61,887 nucleotides of DNA from Myxacorys almedinensis A (GTDB lineage Bacteria > Cyanobacteriota > Cyanobacteriia > Leptolyngbyales > Leptolyngbyaceae). This document shows, one piece after another, positions 26,113 to 37,837 of this stretch. The DNA is taken from contig NZ_WVIE01000028.1 in the NCBI RefSeq assembly GCF_010091945.1, forward strand, positions 1 through 61,887, read 5' to 3'. The translations under genes and the position numbers were made by a program. Numbering within the stretch: the first letter of the stretch is position 1; each line of letters starts with the position of its first letter. The notes beneath the pieces were generated by a model. The model saw only the letters and a program-made list of their open reading frames with translations. It had not been told where the DNA came from and ran no database searches.

Positions 26113-26185
26113 ACAGCTTCCCTTCGCTGGCATTACCCAGTCTCAGGTTCTAAGGGTTTGTTCTCAGCCCCCGTGGACACCCCTA
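26113..26185 (-). promoter_or_regulatory. TPP riboswitch upstream of thiC
   Basis: Read on the minus strand, the region shows the THI-box order: AGGGGTGTCC, GGGGCTGAGA, ACCCTTAGAACCTGA, CTGGGTAATGCCAGCG and AAGGGAAGCTG. The ribosome binding site of thiC follows within about ten bases, so control of translation initiation is likely. Confidence 0.95.
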
Positions 26186-26386
26186 GCTAATCGATAAGCT
26201 TAGCACTTTGAGCCAAGACCGGAGCAGGTGTTAAACAAACATCAACACCTCATGCAATTTTCTACGCCGTTTGCCTTGTGCTAAAGAGCAAGGACTTCTG
26301 TGCATCACAATATTTGTGCTTCAGAAAGTATTGCAATCCTCTATCGAACCCTTTAGAATTCAGTGCAAAAGTACTAAAGTTCTGCA

Positions 26387-26791
26387 ATGCCTTCTGCACC
26401 CATCTTGAAAAAAGTCTGCCCCTTTATTCCATCGGGTGAGGATCTGTCGGCTACGATCGCATTTTATGAGCAAAAGCTAGGGTTTAAAAAACAATGGCAA
26501 GATAGCGACCATCCTGAACTAGCGCTAATTTCAAGGGATGAGATTGAAATCTTTCTCCAGAAGAATCCAGATCCTGCGATCGCAGAATGGACGCTACTTA
26601 GAATCGAAGTCAACGGCATCGCCGCGCTGTATCAGGAATATTTGAGCCTGTCTGGGTTTGGGGAAGGGGGTCGATCGTTGATTCATCCCGATGGCGCATT
26701 GGAGCGCAAAGCATGGGGCAGTCAGGAGTTTTCTGTTCTTGATCCCAATGGTGTTTGCATTACATTTTATGAGTTTTTAGCAATGCCGTAA
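26387..26791 (+). CDS. VOC (glyoxalase/bleomycin-resistance fold) protein
   Basis: A 134-residue protein with one vicinal-oxygen-chelate module pair: FIPSGEDLSATIAFYEQKLGFK at the start and FSVLDPNGVCITFYEF at the end, the usual beta-alpha-beta repeats. It resembles bleomycin-resistance-like proteins that bind or sequester small molecules, but no substrate can be read. It is divergent from thiC and shares its upstream region. Confidence 0.82.
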   Translation: MPSAPILKKVCPFIPSGEDLSATIAFYEQKLGFKKQWQDSDHPELALISRDEIEIFLQKNPDPAIAEWTLLRIEVNGIAALYQEYLSLSGFGEGGRSLIHPDGALERKAWGSQEFSVLDPNGVCITFYEFLAMP

Positions 26792-26810
26792 TGATGCAAA
26801 ATTCCATCAT

Positions 26811-26834
26811 TTTCTAAGTTAATTTCTAAGTTAA
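26811..26834. repeat. 12-bp tandem repeat
   Basis: Two perfect copies of TTTCTAAGTTAA just after the VOC gene. The rest of the 290-base gap up to 27081 shows no gene. Confidence 0.8.
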
Positions 26835-27081
26835 TTTAGTGTTGCGATGAATACTTTCTGTTGTTAGAAGTTTCGTTTTCTAAAGCTTGGCAGATAAAAG
26901 ATTGGGGTGCCTATGTCCTCAGCCATGAGCCATACGCCATAGGTCATCCTCATATAAACTCAACAAATCTCCCTAGTTGAGCGTTACCCTTTGCTAGTTC
27001 ATAAGATAGAACTCAAGACAAAACTGATGTCTAGCTGAATCCAGCTTAAGCATCCTGAAAATCGTTGCACTGTCAAGGTAA

Positions 27082-27902
27082 TTGCTGATAACCCATTCCT
27101 ACCAAAATCTCTTAGACAAAGTTAAATTTTTGGTATCACACCAAGCGTTTCAAGATCATCCCATTGCAGCCACTACTCAAATATTCGTATGGCAAGCTTT
27201 AAAGCTTGTGCATCGAAGTCCCACGATCCAAATTCATCGGGCTTCAAGAATGCAGTTGTCCCCCGGCAAACGAATTGGAATTCACGGCTATATCTACATT
27301 TTTCGAGATGATTTTGAGCCTGCCGTCCGCTGTGCGATCGATCGATATGTTTCACCCGGTATGACATGCTACGACATCGGCGCAAATATCGGTCTTTGGA
27401 CGCTGCGTATTCAGGAAATTGTAGGACGATCGGGGCAAGGTCTATGCGTTTGAGCCATTATCTAGAAACTTAGCAACGCTCAAATCGAACCTTGAACTTT
27501 CCAACGCCCTCAATGCTGAAGTTGTTGCCACAGCAGTCGGTGCTCATCAGGGAGAAGCGATGCTTTACACACCGCCCCACGATCCAGGCTCCTCTTCGAT
27601 CGCGCCAGAAACACCTGACGATGACGCTGAGCAGATCAAGATTCAACGCTTAGATGATATTTGGGAAAGCCAAGGGTTTCCTCAGGTTGGCTTTGTCAAA
27701 ATGGATATCGAAGGATGTGAACCCTTTCGCCCTTGAAGGAGGAGAAAACTTTTTCAGTCGCCTAAAGCCCATCGTATGCTGTGAAATCAATCCGCTTAAA
27801 CTCAGTCAGTTAGGTTTATCACCTGACGCTATTTTCAATCGGTTTTATTCCTGGGGTTACAAGGCATTCAAGTGGGAGACTACTGTGCAAGACCTGGTTT
27901 AG
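27082..27902 (+). pseudogene. FkbM-family methyltransferase, two frameshifts
   Basis: Three reading frames in order encode one FkbM-type SAM methyltransferase. Frame 1 (27082 to about 27436) ends with motif I CYDIGANIGLWTL. Frame 2 (about 27437-27728) has KVYAFEPLSRNLATLK and VKMDIEGCEPF. Frame 3 (27729-27902) has FALEGGENFFSRLKPIVCCEINP. Each junction is a +1 shift, the first at GGGG (27432-27435), the second at TTTCG (27725-27729). Protein similarity is otherwise intact, so either recent inactivation or two sequencing errors. Confidence 0.8.
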
Positions 27903-27993
27903 CATGACGCGAATCAACCAGTCGAACATGGCTTCGATATTGTTTTTATCCCACCCCATCTCCAGTAACTGCTATTTTACGATCCTACAGAGT

Positions 27994-29112
<1,119 letters not shown>

Positions 29113-29218
29113 TTACCACCAATCAAAATAGGGGATACAGCCAGGAGAGGACGATCGGAACGGGGAGCAAATTCTTGCGGAGCTTGCCAGTGCAAATCGT
29201 CAACACAACCTAGCTACC

Positions 29219-29443
29219 CTAACCGTTGGCGCGATCGTCGCTCATGCCATACTTCCGTAAGAACCGCTCGACTCGACCTTCCGTGTCAATCAGCTTCTGG
29301 GTTCCGGTATAAAACGGGTGATTGCCAGACCAGACATCGACATGAAGTTCGGGCTTAGTAGACCCGACGACAGCCACCACTTCCCCATTACAGATGACCT
29401 TTGCTTCGGGATACCACGTTGGGTGAATTCCTGCTTTTGCCAT
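29219..29443 (-). CDS. rpmE: 50S ribosomal protein L31
   Basis: A 74-residue L31 starting MAKAGIHPTWYPEA, with SGNHPFYTGTQK in the middle. It has a single Cys and lacks the paired zinc cysteines, so it is the zinc-free form. AGGAG precedes the ATG by about seven bases. Confidence 0.95.
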   Translation of the reverse strand: MAKAGIHPTWYPEAKVICNGEVVAVVGSTKPELHVDVWSGNHPFYTGTQKLIDTEGRVERFLRKYGMSDDRANG

Positions 29444-29521
29444 GTTATTCTCCTGATTTATTGCCTGTTTGCTGCGATCGCGCTATCTCTAACTATTCTA
29501 TCGGTTGATCCCCAACGCCAA

Positions 29522-29929
29522 TTAGCGCTTCGAGAACTGAGGAGCCTTGCGCGCTTTTCGCAGACCATATTTACGGCGCTCTTTCGCTCTTGGGTCACGG
29601 GTCAGATACCCTTCAACTTTCAAGGGTTTGCGGTTCTCTGGGTCAAGCTGGCACAATGCCCGTGCCACACCCATCCGAATGGCATCGGCTTGTCCGGTCA
29701 AGCCGCCACCGTGAGCATTAACCAAAATGTCATACTCCCCTTCTAAACCGAGGGTTTCCAAGGGAGCCTTAGCCGCTGAAAGGTAGCCTGCGTTGAACTG
29801 GAGATACAAATCTCCCGGCTTGCCGTTCACAACAATCTGACCGTCGCCCGGAACCAACCGAACCCGTGCGATCGACGTTTTGCGACGACCCGTGCCCTGG
29901 TACATCACCCGTCCTTCAGTAGCTTGCAT
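29522..29929 (-). CDS. rpsI: 30S ribosomal protein S9
   Basis: A 135-residue S9 with [14 protein letters not shown] near the start and the basic tail ending KAPQFSKR, which reaches the P-site tRNA. The start overlaps the rplM stop by one base (TAATG), indicating translational coupling. Confidence 0.97.
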   Translation of the reverse strand: MQATEGRVMYQGTGRRKTSIARVRLVPGDGQIVVNGKPGDLYLQFNAGYLSAAKAPLETLGLEGEYDILVNAHGGGLTGQADAIRMGVARALCQLDPENRKPLKVEGYLTRDPRAKERRKYGLRKARKAPQFSKR

Positions 29930-30387
29930 TACTCTTGTCCTCCAGGAATGGTGTTAATTTCTAAAACTTCAGGTCTTTGGGCCGCATGGGGATGATGAGG
30001 TCCTGCGTAAACGTTCAGCTTAGTGAATAGCTGACGACCCAAAGAATTCTTGGGCAGCATCCCTTTCACCGCTTTTTCGATGATCCGCTCAGGCAGACGC
30101 GCTTGCAGTTTTTCAAACGTTTCTTCTTTCATCCCGCCCGGTCGACCAGAATGGCGGCGATACAGCTTTTGAGAACGTTTCTTGCCCGTAACGGCGACTT
30201 TCTCAGCATTGACAATGATAACGAAATCGCCAGTGTCAAGATGAGGGGTAAAGTGGGGCTTGTTTTTGCCGCGCAATACGTTGGCGACTTCGGTTGCCAA
30301 TCGACCGAGGCGTTTATCGGTTGCGTCTACGACGTACCAATTGCGCTCCATCGTGGCGACGGAAGGGAGGTAGGTTTTGTTGTCCAT
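29929..30387 (-). CDS. rplM: 50S ribosomal protein L13
   Basis: A 152-residue L13 with [19 protein letters not shown] and [12 protein letters not shown] signatures. Coupled to rpsI. Lies after truA in the standard cyanobacterial order. Confidence 0.97.
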   Translation of the reverse strand: MDNKTYLPSVATMERNWYVVDATDKRLGRLATEVANVLRGKNKPHFTPHLDTGDFVIIVNAEKVAVTGKKRSQKLYRRHSGRPGGMKEETFEKLQARLPERIIEKAVKGMLPKNSLGRQLFTKLNVYAGPHHPHAAQRPEVLEINTIPGGQE

Positions 30388-30413
30388 GAGAGTGTTTCAG
30401 GTTGAAGTTGAAT

Positions 30414-31289
30414 TTAGGTGAGGCAGTAGTTGGATGCAGAAACCACGGGTAAGGTGAGTTTGGGCTGGGTGTCAAACCAAAGATTGGGCAAGAAGGGCAT
30501 ATCGGGATATCCTACACGCAGCAAACACAGCCCTTGAGCCGGAGCAGCGTATTTAACTTTTTCCCGACATTGCTCTGTCCACAAGCGCCTAAACTCTTCG
30601 AGGGAGATGGCTTCTCGCCCGACTTGCACCAGCAGACCGATCAACAACCGCATCATGCCGTACAAAAACCCGCTGGCTTGCACCTCGACGTATATAAATG
30701 AGCCGTCTCGCTGACAGAGCGTTTCTTGGACATCCACCCACGAGTGAGGACGATTCGATCCGGCTCGATGAAACGCCGCCAAATGGTGCCGACCTATTAA
30801 GGGGTCAAGCGCCTTCTGAATGATCATTTCATCTAACGGCTCGTAGTAGTAATGCCAAGCTTGCGATCGCACAAACAAATTTGGGCAGGGATCGGTGTAA
30901 AGCGTATATCGATACCGTCGCCAAGACGCTGAAAACCGGGAGTGCCAGGTTGGATCAACCGCAGCAGACCCCCGAATTAAAATATCGTCTGGCAACCGAG
31001 CATTGAGTACGCTCATCCAACGATGCGCCGGAATTTGAGAAACAACATCAAAGTGAGCCACCTGCGCTGCCGCATGAACCCCTGCATCGGTGCGACCTGC
31101 GGCATGAAGAACCACGGGAGAACCCGTAGCCGAGGCGTTGCCTTCCGCGATCGCGGAGCAAATGGCGCGCTCAATCTCTGCTTGAACAGTGCGCTGGTTC
31201 GGCTGCCGTTGCCAACCATGAAAATGAGTGCCTAAGTATTGAATAACTAAGGCAACCCGTTGACTCGCTGGCAGGGGCGTAAGATTCAT
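30414..31289 (-). CDS. truA: tRNA pseudouridine synthase A
   Basis: Modifies U38-40 in the anticodon arm. The catalytic Asp lies in GRTDAGVHA (residues about 65-73). Also present are GTHFHGWQRQP near the start and FLYGMMRLLIGLL. The 291 residues are slightly longer than E. coli TruA. Starts eight bases after rplQ. Confidence 0.96.
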   Translation of the reverse strand: MNLTPLPASQRVALVIQYLGTHFHGWQRQPNQRTVQAEIERAICSAIAEGNASATGSPVVLHAAGRTDAGVHAAAQVAHFDVVSQIPAHRWMSVLNARLPDDILIRGSAAVDPTWHSRFSASWRRYRYTLYTDPCPNLFVRSQAWHYYYEPLDEMIIQKALDPLIGRHHLAAFHRAGSNRPHSWVDVQETLCQRDGSFIYVEVQASGFLYGMMRLLIGLLVQVGREAISLEEFRRLWTEQCREKVKYAAPAQGLCLLRVGYPDMPFLPNLWFDTQPKLTLPVVSASNYCLT

Positions 31290-31296
31290 GCCGCAA

Positions 31297-31647
31297 TTAG
31301 GTTAATTCAATGATGGCCATGTCGGCATTATCACCCCGACGGCTCACCGTTCTTAAAATCCGGGTGTAGCCGCCTTCGCGCGTCCCATAACGCTCTTGCG
31401 CTTGCTCAAACAGGGCATGCACAAGTTGCTTGTCATAGATATAACCCATTGCCTGACGGCGAGCCGACAGAGAGCCATCTTTTGCCAAGGTAATCATTTT
31501 TTCCGCTTCAGAGCGGACAGCTTTGGCTCGAACTTTGGTCGTAGTAATTCGACCATTGCGAATCAGTTCGGTCGTAAGCGCTCGGAGGAGAGCTTTACGC
31601 TGATCCGCAGGTTTGCCCAACATGGGGACTCGACAACGGTGACGCAT
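31297..31647 (-). CDS. rplQ: 50S ribosomal protein L17
   Basis: A 116-residue L17 starting [22 protein letters not shown], with a conserved [19 protein letters not shown] terminus. Between rpoA and truA. Confidence 0.97.
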   Translation of the reverse strand: MRHRCRVPMLGKPADQRKALLRALTTELIRNGRITTTKVRAKAVRSEAEKMITLAKDGSLSARRQAMGYIYDKQLVHALFEQAQERYGTREGGYTRILRTVSRRGDNADMAIIELT

Positions 31648-31729
31648 GAGAAGATGTTATGTAATGTGAACGGGGTATGGGGTTAGGGCACAAGGGCAAA
31701 AGACAAACTCTGATCTACCCTCTACAGCC

Positions 31730-32671
31730 CTAACTAGCAGACTTAGAGTGGGGCAGGGTAATTCCCAACCGTTGCTGAAGCGCTTCGACGACTTCCTCCG
31801 CTGACTTAGCACCAAAGTTCTTGATCTCCAGTAAGTCTTCTTGGCTGTAATCAAGCAAATCCGCAACCGAGTTGATCTGGGCACGCTTCAGGCAGTTGTA
31901 TGCCCGCACCGAAAGCTGGAGTTCCTCGATCGGAATTTGACTTTCGGGATGATCATCAGACGAAGACTCGTCATCAGACGGCTCGAAGGTAATATCCTTC
32001 AACGGGTTGAACAGGTCTACCAAAATGTTGGCAGCTTGGCTGAGCGCTTCTTGCGGCGTCATACTGCCATTCGTCCAAATCTCCATGATCAGGCGATCTT
32101 TTTCCAGCGACCCGCCTTCCCGGGCATCTTCGACGCTGTAATTGACTTTCCGCACCGGCATAAACACAGAGTCGATCTGGAGGAAGTCCATTGCGGTTTC
32201 ATCACGGATCTTTTCAACGCCCCGATAGCCCTTGCCTTTCTCGATCCGAAACTCCATTTCCAGGGTTGCCCCTGCCGCTAGAGTGGCGATGTATTGATCT
32301 GGATCTACTGTCTCAACTTCTGACGGCACATCAAACTGTTCAGCAGTGACGGTTGCTGGACCTTGGGCTAACAACCGACCAATATGAGGCTGGGAAGAAA
32401 AGGTTTTAAACACCAGCTTCTTCATGTTCAGCATGATGTCTAACACATCTTCCCGAACACCCGGAACCGTTGCAAATTCGTGGGTTACACCGGCAATGCG
32501 GATCGAGGTAACGGCTGCCCCCTCTAAGTTAGAAAGCAGCACGCGTCGCAGTGCATTTCCGACCGTTGCTCCCTGACCGCGATCGAGAGGCGCTAACACA
32601 AATCGACTAAATTGGCTTTGGTCGTTCTCAGAACTAGACTCTACACATTCAACCTGAAACTGTTGTGCCAC
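31730..32671 (-). CDS. rpoA: RNA polymerase alpha subunit
   Basis: A 313-residue alpha subunit with the N-terminal dimerisation domain (GNALRRVLLSNLEGAAVT), an acidic linker (about 228-242) and the C-terminal DNA-contacting domain (LSVRAYNCLKRAQINSVADLL). Placed after rpsK in the block. Confidence 0.98.
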   Translation of the reverse strand: MAQQFQVECVESSSENDQSQFSRFVLAPLDRGQGATVGNALRRVLLSNLEGAAVTSIRIAGVTHEFATVPGVREDVLDIMLNMKKLVFKTFSSQPHIGRLLAQGPATVTAEQFDVPSEVETVDPDQYIATLAAGATLEMEFRIEKGKGYRGVEKIRDETAMDFLQIDSVFMPVRKVNYSVEDAREGGSLEKDRLIMEIWTNGSMTPQEALSQAANILVDLFNPLKDITFEPSDDESSSDDHPESQIPIEELQLSVRAYNCLKRAQINSVADLLDYSQEDLLEIKNFGAKSAEEVVEALQQRLGITLPHSKSAS

Positions 32672-32811
32672 GGAGTAACCTCCCTTTTCCTTCGTTGCGA
32701 GGGATAACTCCCTCTGTTATGACTCCGAAACTGAGTTTCGCTGCATCAATCAGCAAAATAAACCCCCTACTGTTAGCCCTGCCAAACTCTGGGGCAAACG
32801 CGCTTTGAGAA

Positions 32812-33207
32812 TTAGACTCGCCGACGCTTGGGCGGGCGGCAACCATTGTGAGGAATAGGTGTAACGTCGCGAATCAGAGTGATTTCTAATCCAGTCCCTT
32901 GTAGTGCCCGAATAGCAGTTTCTCGTCCTGCGCCGGGTCCACTCACCATGACTTCAAGTTGGCGCATTCCTTGATCCATCGCCCGACGAGCGGCAGATTC
33001 TGCGGCAGTCTGAGCCGCAAACGGAGTCCCTTTCTTGGCTCCTTTGAACCCGCTTGAGCCGGCAGATGCCCACGAGATCACCTCGCCTTGGACATCAGAA
33101 ATAGTTACGATCGTATTGTTGAAGGTAGATTGAATGTGGGCTACGCCGCTTGGCACATTTTTCTTTGCCTTACGCGGTCCGGTTTTCCGTGCTGGTTGTC
33201 TTGCCAT
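32812..33207 (-). CDS. rpsK: 30S ribosomal protein S11
   Basis: A 131-residue S11 with [24 protein letters not shown] and the terminal [13 protein letters not shown]. The 140-base gap to rpoA contains no gene. Confidence 0.98.
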   Translation of the reverse strand: MARQPARKTGPRKAKKNVPSGVAHIQSTFNNTIVTISDVQGEVISWASAGSSGFKGAKKGTPFAAQTAAESAARRAMDQGMRQLEVMVSGPGAGRETAIRALQGTGLEITLIRDVTPIPHNGCRPPKRRRV

Positions 33208-33324
33208 GTCAAATTCTCAAGTACGTCGATCGAAGAAAGTGGTGAATCGGTTCTATATATTTGATTTGCAGGAAAACTGCCATGAGCCAGAGCCAAAAGG
33301 AACCGCTCGACGGCAGTTGCCTAT

Positions 33325-33708
33325 TTATTTCTTACCAGGCGCTTTTTTCTTACCGGCAACGGTACGACGACCGCCGCGCCGAGTCCGGGCGTTGGTCCGA
33401 GTTCGCTGACCCCGGACGGGCAAACCCATCCGATGACGACGACCGCGATAGCATCCGATGTCCATCAATCGCTTGACGTTCAACGATTCAAATCGACGCA
33501 AGTCTCCTTCAATCTGATACCCCCCCTCAACCGCTTCTCGCAGCGTCGCAACATCGGCGTCACTCAGATCCTTAACGCGAGTATCTGGGTTAACACCCGT
33601 TTTGGCGATCACCTCTTTGGCGCGCGTGAGTCCAATTCCATAAATGTATGTAAGACCAATCTCAACCCGCTTATCGCGAGGCAGGTCTACCCCGGCAATC
33701 CGTGCCAC
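33325..33708 (-). CDS. rpsM: 30S ribosomal protein S13
   Basis: A 127-residue S13 starting [22 protein letters not shown], with the basic [13 protein letters not shown] stretch and a lysine-rich tail. Sits between rpmJ and rpsK. Confidence 0.98.
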   Translation of the reverse strand: MARIAGVDLPRDKRVEIGLTYIYGIGLTRAKEVIAKTGVNPDTRVKDLSDADVATLREAVEGGYQIEGDLRRFESLNVKRLMDIGCYRGRRHRMGLPVRGQRTRTNARTRRGGRRTVAGKKKAPGKK

Positions 33709-33815
33709 GCTGATTTCTCCCTAATAACGTGTGATGCCTCAATGCATCTGAACAACTCGAAACGCCTGCTGCAAGGGCAACTCTTCCTTGCAGCAGGCAG
33801 TTTCTTTTAGATCGC

Positions 33816-33929
33816 CTAACCCTGACGTTGTTTGTGCTTGGGGTTAGAGCAGATCACCATAACTCGACCGCGACGGCGAATGACGCGGCACTTTTCACAA
33901 ATCGGTTTAACTGACGCTCGAACTTTCAT
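33816..33929 (-). CDS. rpmJ: 50S ribosomal protein L36
   Basis: A 37-residue protein read directly from the minus strand: it begins [14 protein letters not shown] and ends PKHKQRQG. Zinc ligands are present as CEKC, then a later Cys and His. Too short for ordinary ORF calling; position between infA and rpsM confirms it. Confidence 0.97.
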   Translation of the reverse strand: MKVRASVKPICEKCRVIRRRGRVMVICSNPKHKQRQG

Positions 33930-34032
33930 GCCTGATTCCGGCAACACTACAAACACAATATCCTAACAATTTTTTATAGCTTTTGTCAAAGATATCTTAC
34001 TATCTTGGCTATTCTATGGTGAACGATGAGAA

Positions 34033-34263
34033 TTATCTGCCTTTATTTTTAAGGCGGTAAGTAATTCTACCTTTGGTGAGATCGTAGGGCGTTAGTTCAA
34101 CTTTAACGCGATCGCCAGGGAGAATTTTGATGTAGTTACGACGGATTTTGCCTGAGATGTGGGCGAGGACGTTGAATCCATTGTCTAAATCAACGCGAAA
34201 CATTGCGTTAGGCAAAGAATCTACAACCGTACCTTCCATCTCAATTAGATCTTGTTTAGACAA
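34033..34263 (-). CDS. infA: translation initiation factor IF-1
   Basis: A 76-residue OB-fold protein starting [13 protein letters not shown], with [19 protein letters not shown]. First gene of the second part of the ribosomal block. The Uma2 gene and terminator upstream mean it should have its own promoter. Confidence 0.97.
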   Translation of the reverse strand: MSKQDLIEMEGTVVDSLPNAMFRVDLDNGFNVLAHISGKIRRNYIKILPGDRVKVELTPYDLTKGRITYRLKNKGR

Positions 34264-34378
34264 ACGGAAATTCCTCCAAAGACAGTTGGGGTCAAATCAT
34301 ACCCTATTTGAGTGTAGATCATTAAGTTGATTTTCAGCATTTATTGAAAATTTGGGATGCCCGTCCTTGCCGTATCTC

Positions 34379-34957
34379 TCAGGGTGCTGGAAAGGCTCGT
34401 TTTAGATCAAGCGATATATCGGAAAACTCCGGCAGCGCCACCGTTTCGGTTTGCAATGAAATTTGTTTAGTCCGATAACCAAAGTTTCCTTGCAGATCTT
34501 GATAGGGCTGACTGTAGCGTTCTAGTTGATCAGTAATTAGATTAAAAATCCAATAGTGCCAGATTTGAGCTTCCGCATAGAGAGGTAGCTTCACAGTTTG
34601 GTCATAATTGAGCGTAGAGTCTGAAACCTCGATCACGAGCAGAACATCTTCTGGGTGAGGATGATTCGATAAATAATCGTCGGGTTGTCCTCGCGCAATT
34701 ACCACATCGGGTTCAGGTTCACTGTTGTTTGGAAGAGTGATCGGCTCCTGACCTCGGACTACAGCACGGTCTAAAATCAATCGATCTAGCTGTTGAACTA
34801 GTTTACTGTTACAAACTGAGTGAGGTGCGCCTTTTGCCGCCATTTGCACAAGTTCTCCTCGAATTAACTCAATCCCATCGTCTTCGGTCAGGAACCCCAA
34901 CTCAACCAGGCGATGATACTCATTCACAGTGAAGCGCTTGGTTGTGACCTGAGACAT
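34379..34957 (-). CDS. Uma2-family (DUF820) restriction-endonuclease-fold protein
   Basis: A 192-residue PD-(D/E)XK-fold protein of the large cyanobacterial Uma2 family. It shows the usual core EPEPDVVIARG (Asp), LLVIEVSDSTLNYDQTVKLPLYAEAQI (Glu, Lys) and WIFNLITDQLERY. Cellular role is unknown; nuclease activity is inferred from the fold. I take the second Met (MSQVTTKRF). It interrupts the usual adk-infA junction and is flanked upstream by a strong terminator, so it looks like an insertion into the ribosomal block. Confidence 0.85.
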   Translation of the reverse strand: MSQVTTKRFTVNEYHRLVELGFLTEDDGIELIRGELVQMAAKGAPHSVCNSKLVQQLDRLILDRAVVRGQEPITLPNNSEPEPDVVIARGQPDDYLSNHPHPEDVLLVIEVSDSTLNYDQTVKLPLYAEAQIWHYWIFNLITDQLERYSQPYQDLQGNFGYRTKQISLQTETVALPEFSDISLDLKRAFPAP

Positions 34958-35236
34958 GGTATGCATTGAGGAGACAGCTTTTTTATTCTGACTTACAATT
35001 GCGATCGCGCTTTACTCAAGTTAACGTTGGGTCGATGTGTTCTTCTCACTCCGTTTCCGTCTCATGTTTCAGTATTTTGATAATGTGTCTAGCAAGCTAT
35101 GAATTGAACCTTGCGGCACAGGTTCAGCTAACACAACCCAACTTGTACCAGGAAAAACGATTAAGTCCGAATATTGTTGTGTAAACGAATCTTGAAATCG
35201 TTAATTCATCAGTTTTGTTCCCACAGTAGATAAAGC
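34958..35236. other. intergenic region between Uma2 gene and adk terminator
   Basis: About 280 bases with no convincing ORF. It should hold the promoter that drives Uma2 and possibly infA onward on the minus strand. Confidence 0.35.
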
Positions 35237-35284
35237 AAAAAAACTGACCAGAAACTGCACTCACAATCAAGCATCTCCTGGTCA
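35237..35284 (-). terminator. Rho-independent terminator after adk
   Basis: On the minus strand, TGACCAG pairs with CTGGTCA and is followed immediately by a run of seven T. It closes the rplC-to-adk transcript. Confidence 0.85.
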
Positions 35285-35305
35285 ATCTAAGTTTTGTTTT
35301 ACGCT

Positions 35306-35854
35306 CTAAACGAGCTTATTGAGCGCCGAGGATACATTTTCCATCGACTGATTGCCGTCTACTGTCACGAGTTTCTCACGCGATTCGTAGTAATCAATCA
35401 AAGGTGCTGTTTGGTTGCGATAAACCTCCAGACGCCGACGAATTACTTCTTCGTTATCGTCCTTGCGACCGCGACTGAGCAACCGAGCCACCAGCGTTTC
35501 ATCGGGAACGTCGAGATTGATGACGCGATCGTAGTCCAAACTCAACTCATTTAAAATGAAGTCGAGTATCTGAGCTTGGGTAGCATTTCGAGGAAAACCA
35601 TCTAGAATCCATCCAGACTGGGTATCAGGCTTGTCTAGCCGCTCCCGAATCAGATCGACGACTAGTTGATCCGGCACAAGTTCACCGCGATCCATATAGC
35701 CTTGAGCCTTGACCCCTAAGGGCGTTTTGCCCAACACGGCTTCGCGCAAAATCTCTCCGGTGGAGATGTGCGGAATCGCGTGAGAGTCTGCCAAGACTTT
35801 AGATTGCGTGCCCTTCCCGGCTCCTGGTGGTCCTAGAAAAATCAATCGCGCCAC
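35306..35854 (-). CDS. adk: adenylate kinase
   Basis: A 182-residue kinase interconverting AMP, ADP and ATP. P-loop GPPGAGKGT at residues 8-16, then [11 protein letters not shown] and [10 protein letters not shown]; short form with a compact lid and no zinc cysteines. Overlaps the secY stop by one base. Confidence 0.98.
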   Translation of the reverse strand: MARLIFLGPPGAGKGTQSKVLADSHAIPHISTGEILREAVLGKTPLGVKAQGYMDRGELVPDQLVVDLIRERLDKPDTQSGWILDGFPRNATQAQILDFILNELSLDYDRVINLDVPDETLVARLLSRGRKDDNEEVIRRRLEVYRNQTAPLIDYYESREKLVTVDGNQSMENVSSALNKLV

Positions 35855-37158
35855 TATTGTTTCACCATTCCTTCGTATCGTTGGGAGATCACATAGGTTT
35901 GAACTTGTTTTGCCGTATCGATCGCCACGCCCACCAAGATCAACAGTGAAGTCGCGCCAAAGCCTTGGAAGGTGGGAACTTTTGTTGCCGTTTCAATGAC
36001 AGTAGGAACGATCGCAACGACCCCTAAGAAGATAGCACCCAGGAAGGTCAAACGGTTTAAAACGCGCTCAATATACTCGGTGGTTGCCTTGCCCGGACGA
36101 ATGCCTGGAATGCTTGATCCCATCTTTTTCAGGTTCTTCGACATGTCTTCTGGCTGCACCACCAGCGACGCATAAAAGTAGCTGAAGAAAAGAATCATCA
36201 CCAGATAAAGAACATTATAAAACCAAGATGTTGGGCTAAAGAAATTTGCAAACTGAGCTACGGCGATATTGTTACTGAATGCGTTCGCGATCAACGCAGG
36301 CAACGTCAAAACAGTGGATGCAAAAATAATCGGCATCACGCCTCCTTGATTCAGGCGTAACGGCAAATAGCTGCTTCGTTCCATGTATTGGCGGCGTCCA
36401 ACTTGGCGACGAGCCGAAATAATCGGAATGCGGCGAGTGCCTTCTTGAACAAAGACAATGCCCACCACCATTGCTAAAAAGACAAGCAACAGAATCACAA
36501 TGCCCCCTACGATCGTGCGATCGCCCGTTTGCGCCAAGTCAAACGTTCTCCCCAACGATTGCGGCAACGACGAGACGATGTTTAGGAAGATCAGCAGCGA
36601 AGCACCGTTGCCAATGCCGCGCTCGGTAATCAATTCACCAATCCACATCACAAACATTGACCCTGCTGAAAGCGCTAGCACCGTTTCAACCACGAAAAAC
36701 GGTCCCCAGCTTTCCGCAAAGGGTCTCAGCAAGCCAACAGTAAGCAGCGTACTCTGAATCACTGCCCAACCTGCCGCCACATACCGCGTAATTTGCGAAA
36801 TCTTGCGGCGTCCTGCCTCACCCTCATTTTTCTGCAAATCTTCTAGCGCTGGAATCGCTGCTGTCAGCAATTGCAAAATAATTGATGCGTTGATGAACGG
36901 CAAAATACCAAGAGCAAAAATACCTAGCGTTTTCAAACCGCCGCCAGCGAATAAGTCTAAAAACCCCAAGGCGCTATTGCTGGCAATGCTGGCAGAAAAT
37001 GCCGCGCGATCGATGCCTGGAATGGGAATAAAAATTCCTAAACGCACAAGGATGAGTGCCCCAATCGTCAACAGCACCCGACCTCTTAAACCAGAAGCCT
37101 GTGCCATTTGAGCGAACGTTTCCTGGGCTGTTGGCGTTTTATCTCGATTCACAACCAT
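35854..37158 (-). CDS. secY: protein translocase subunit SecY
   Basis: Channel subunit of the Sec translocase in plasma and thylakoid membranes. The 434 residues show ten hydrophobic helices and the blocks [14 protein letters not shown] and [13 protein letters not shown] start at [13 protein letters not shown] (AGAGGT upstream); an upstream in-frame extension of 43 residues does not belong to the family. Confidence 0.97.
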   Translation of the reverse strand: MVVNRDKTPTAQETFAQMAQASGLRGRVLLTIGALILVRLGIFIPIPGIDRAAFSASIASNSALGFLDLFAGGGLKTLGIFALGILPFINASIILQLLTAAIPALEDLQKNEGEAGRRKISQITRYVAAGWAVIQSTLLTVGLLRPFAESWGPFFVVETVLALSAGSMFVMWIGELITERGIGNGASLLIFLNIVSSLPQSLGRTFDLAQTGDRTIVGGIVILLLVFLAMVVGIVFVQEGTRRIPIISARRQVGRRQYMERSSYLPLRLNQGGVMPIIFASTVLTLPALIANAFSNNIAVAQFANFFSPTSWFYNVLYLVMILFFSYFYASLVVQPEDMSKNLKKMGSSIPGIRPGKATTEYIERVLNRLTFLGAIFLGVVAIVPTVIETATKVPTFQGFGATSLLILVGVAIDTAKQVQTYVISQRYEGMVKQ

Positions 37159-37331
37159 GAAGGGTGTACCTCTTACAGTAATTCGTAGATGTCGGATGGC
37201 GTTACGACGAGCAAAATCGTAAAGTAAATAGGATAATTTTAGAACGGCAAAACGCCCCCCAACCAAAGCAGCGCTGAAGGACGACATTACCCAATAATAC
37301 AGTTTAGAGCCTGTCTGCTAGCTGGGCGACG

Positions 37332-37787
37332 CTATGACGCCTTACCCAAAACCTCACAGCTTCCGCCTGCTGCCTCAATCTTAGCGCGAGCGCCAGCCGT
37401 AAATGCCGCTGCTTTTACGGTCAAAGCAACGGGCAACTCTCCCTTGCCCAAAACTTTCAAGGGAGCCTTGTCGCTCGTCAAAATCCCCGCTTCGAGCAAA
37501 GACTCTAATGTCACCTCAGAGTTAGCAGGCAAATCAGCTAAATTTTCAACATTAACGATCGAGAACTCCTTCGCATTGATGACGGTGAAGTACTTCTTCT
37601 TAGGCAAACGACGGTAGAGCGGCGTTTGTCCCCCTTCAAATCCGGGTCGAGTCGGGCGACCCGATCGGGACTTTTGACCCCTCATACCAAAGCCGCAGCT
37701 TGCGCCTTGCCCTGCCGAGATACCCCGACCGACCCGGCGACGGCGCTTGGTTGACCCCTCCTGGGGCACAGCATCTTCGATTCTCAT
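37332..37787 (-). CDS. rplO: 50S ribosomal protein L15
   Basis: A 151-residue L15 with [23 protein letters not shown] at the start and the [14 protein letters not shown] motif. Between rpsE and secY. Confidence 0.97.
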   Translation of the reverse strand: MRIEDAVPQEGSTKRRRRVGRGISAGQGASCGFGMRGQKSRSGRPTRPGFEGGQTPLYRRLPKKKYFTVINAKEFSIVNVENLADLPANSEVTLESLLEAGILTSDKAPLKVLGKGELPVALTVKAAAFTAGARAKIEAAGGSCEVLGKAS

Positions 37788-37837
37788 GATGTTTGCTTCG
37801 GGTAAGTGTTTACATACTAGCTAAGGCACGTTGCCCC

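Noticed and set aside
26095..26133. N-terminal extension of ThiC
   Set aside because: Encoded within the TPP riboswitch aptamer.
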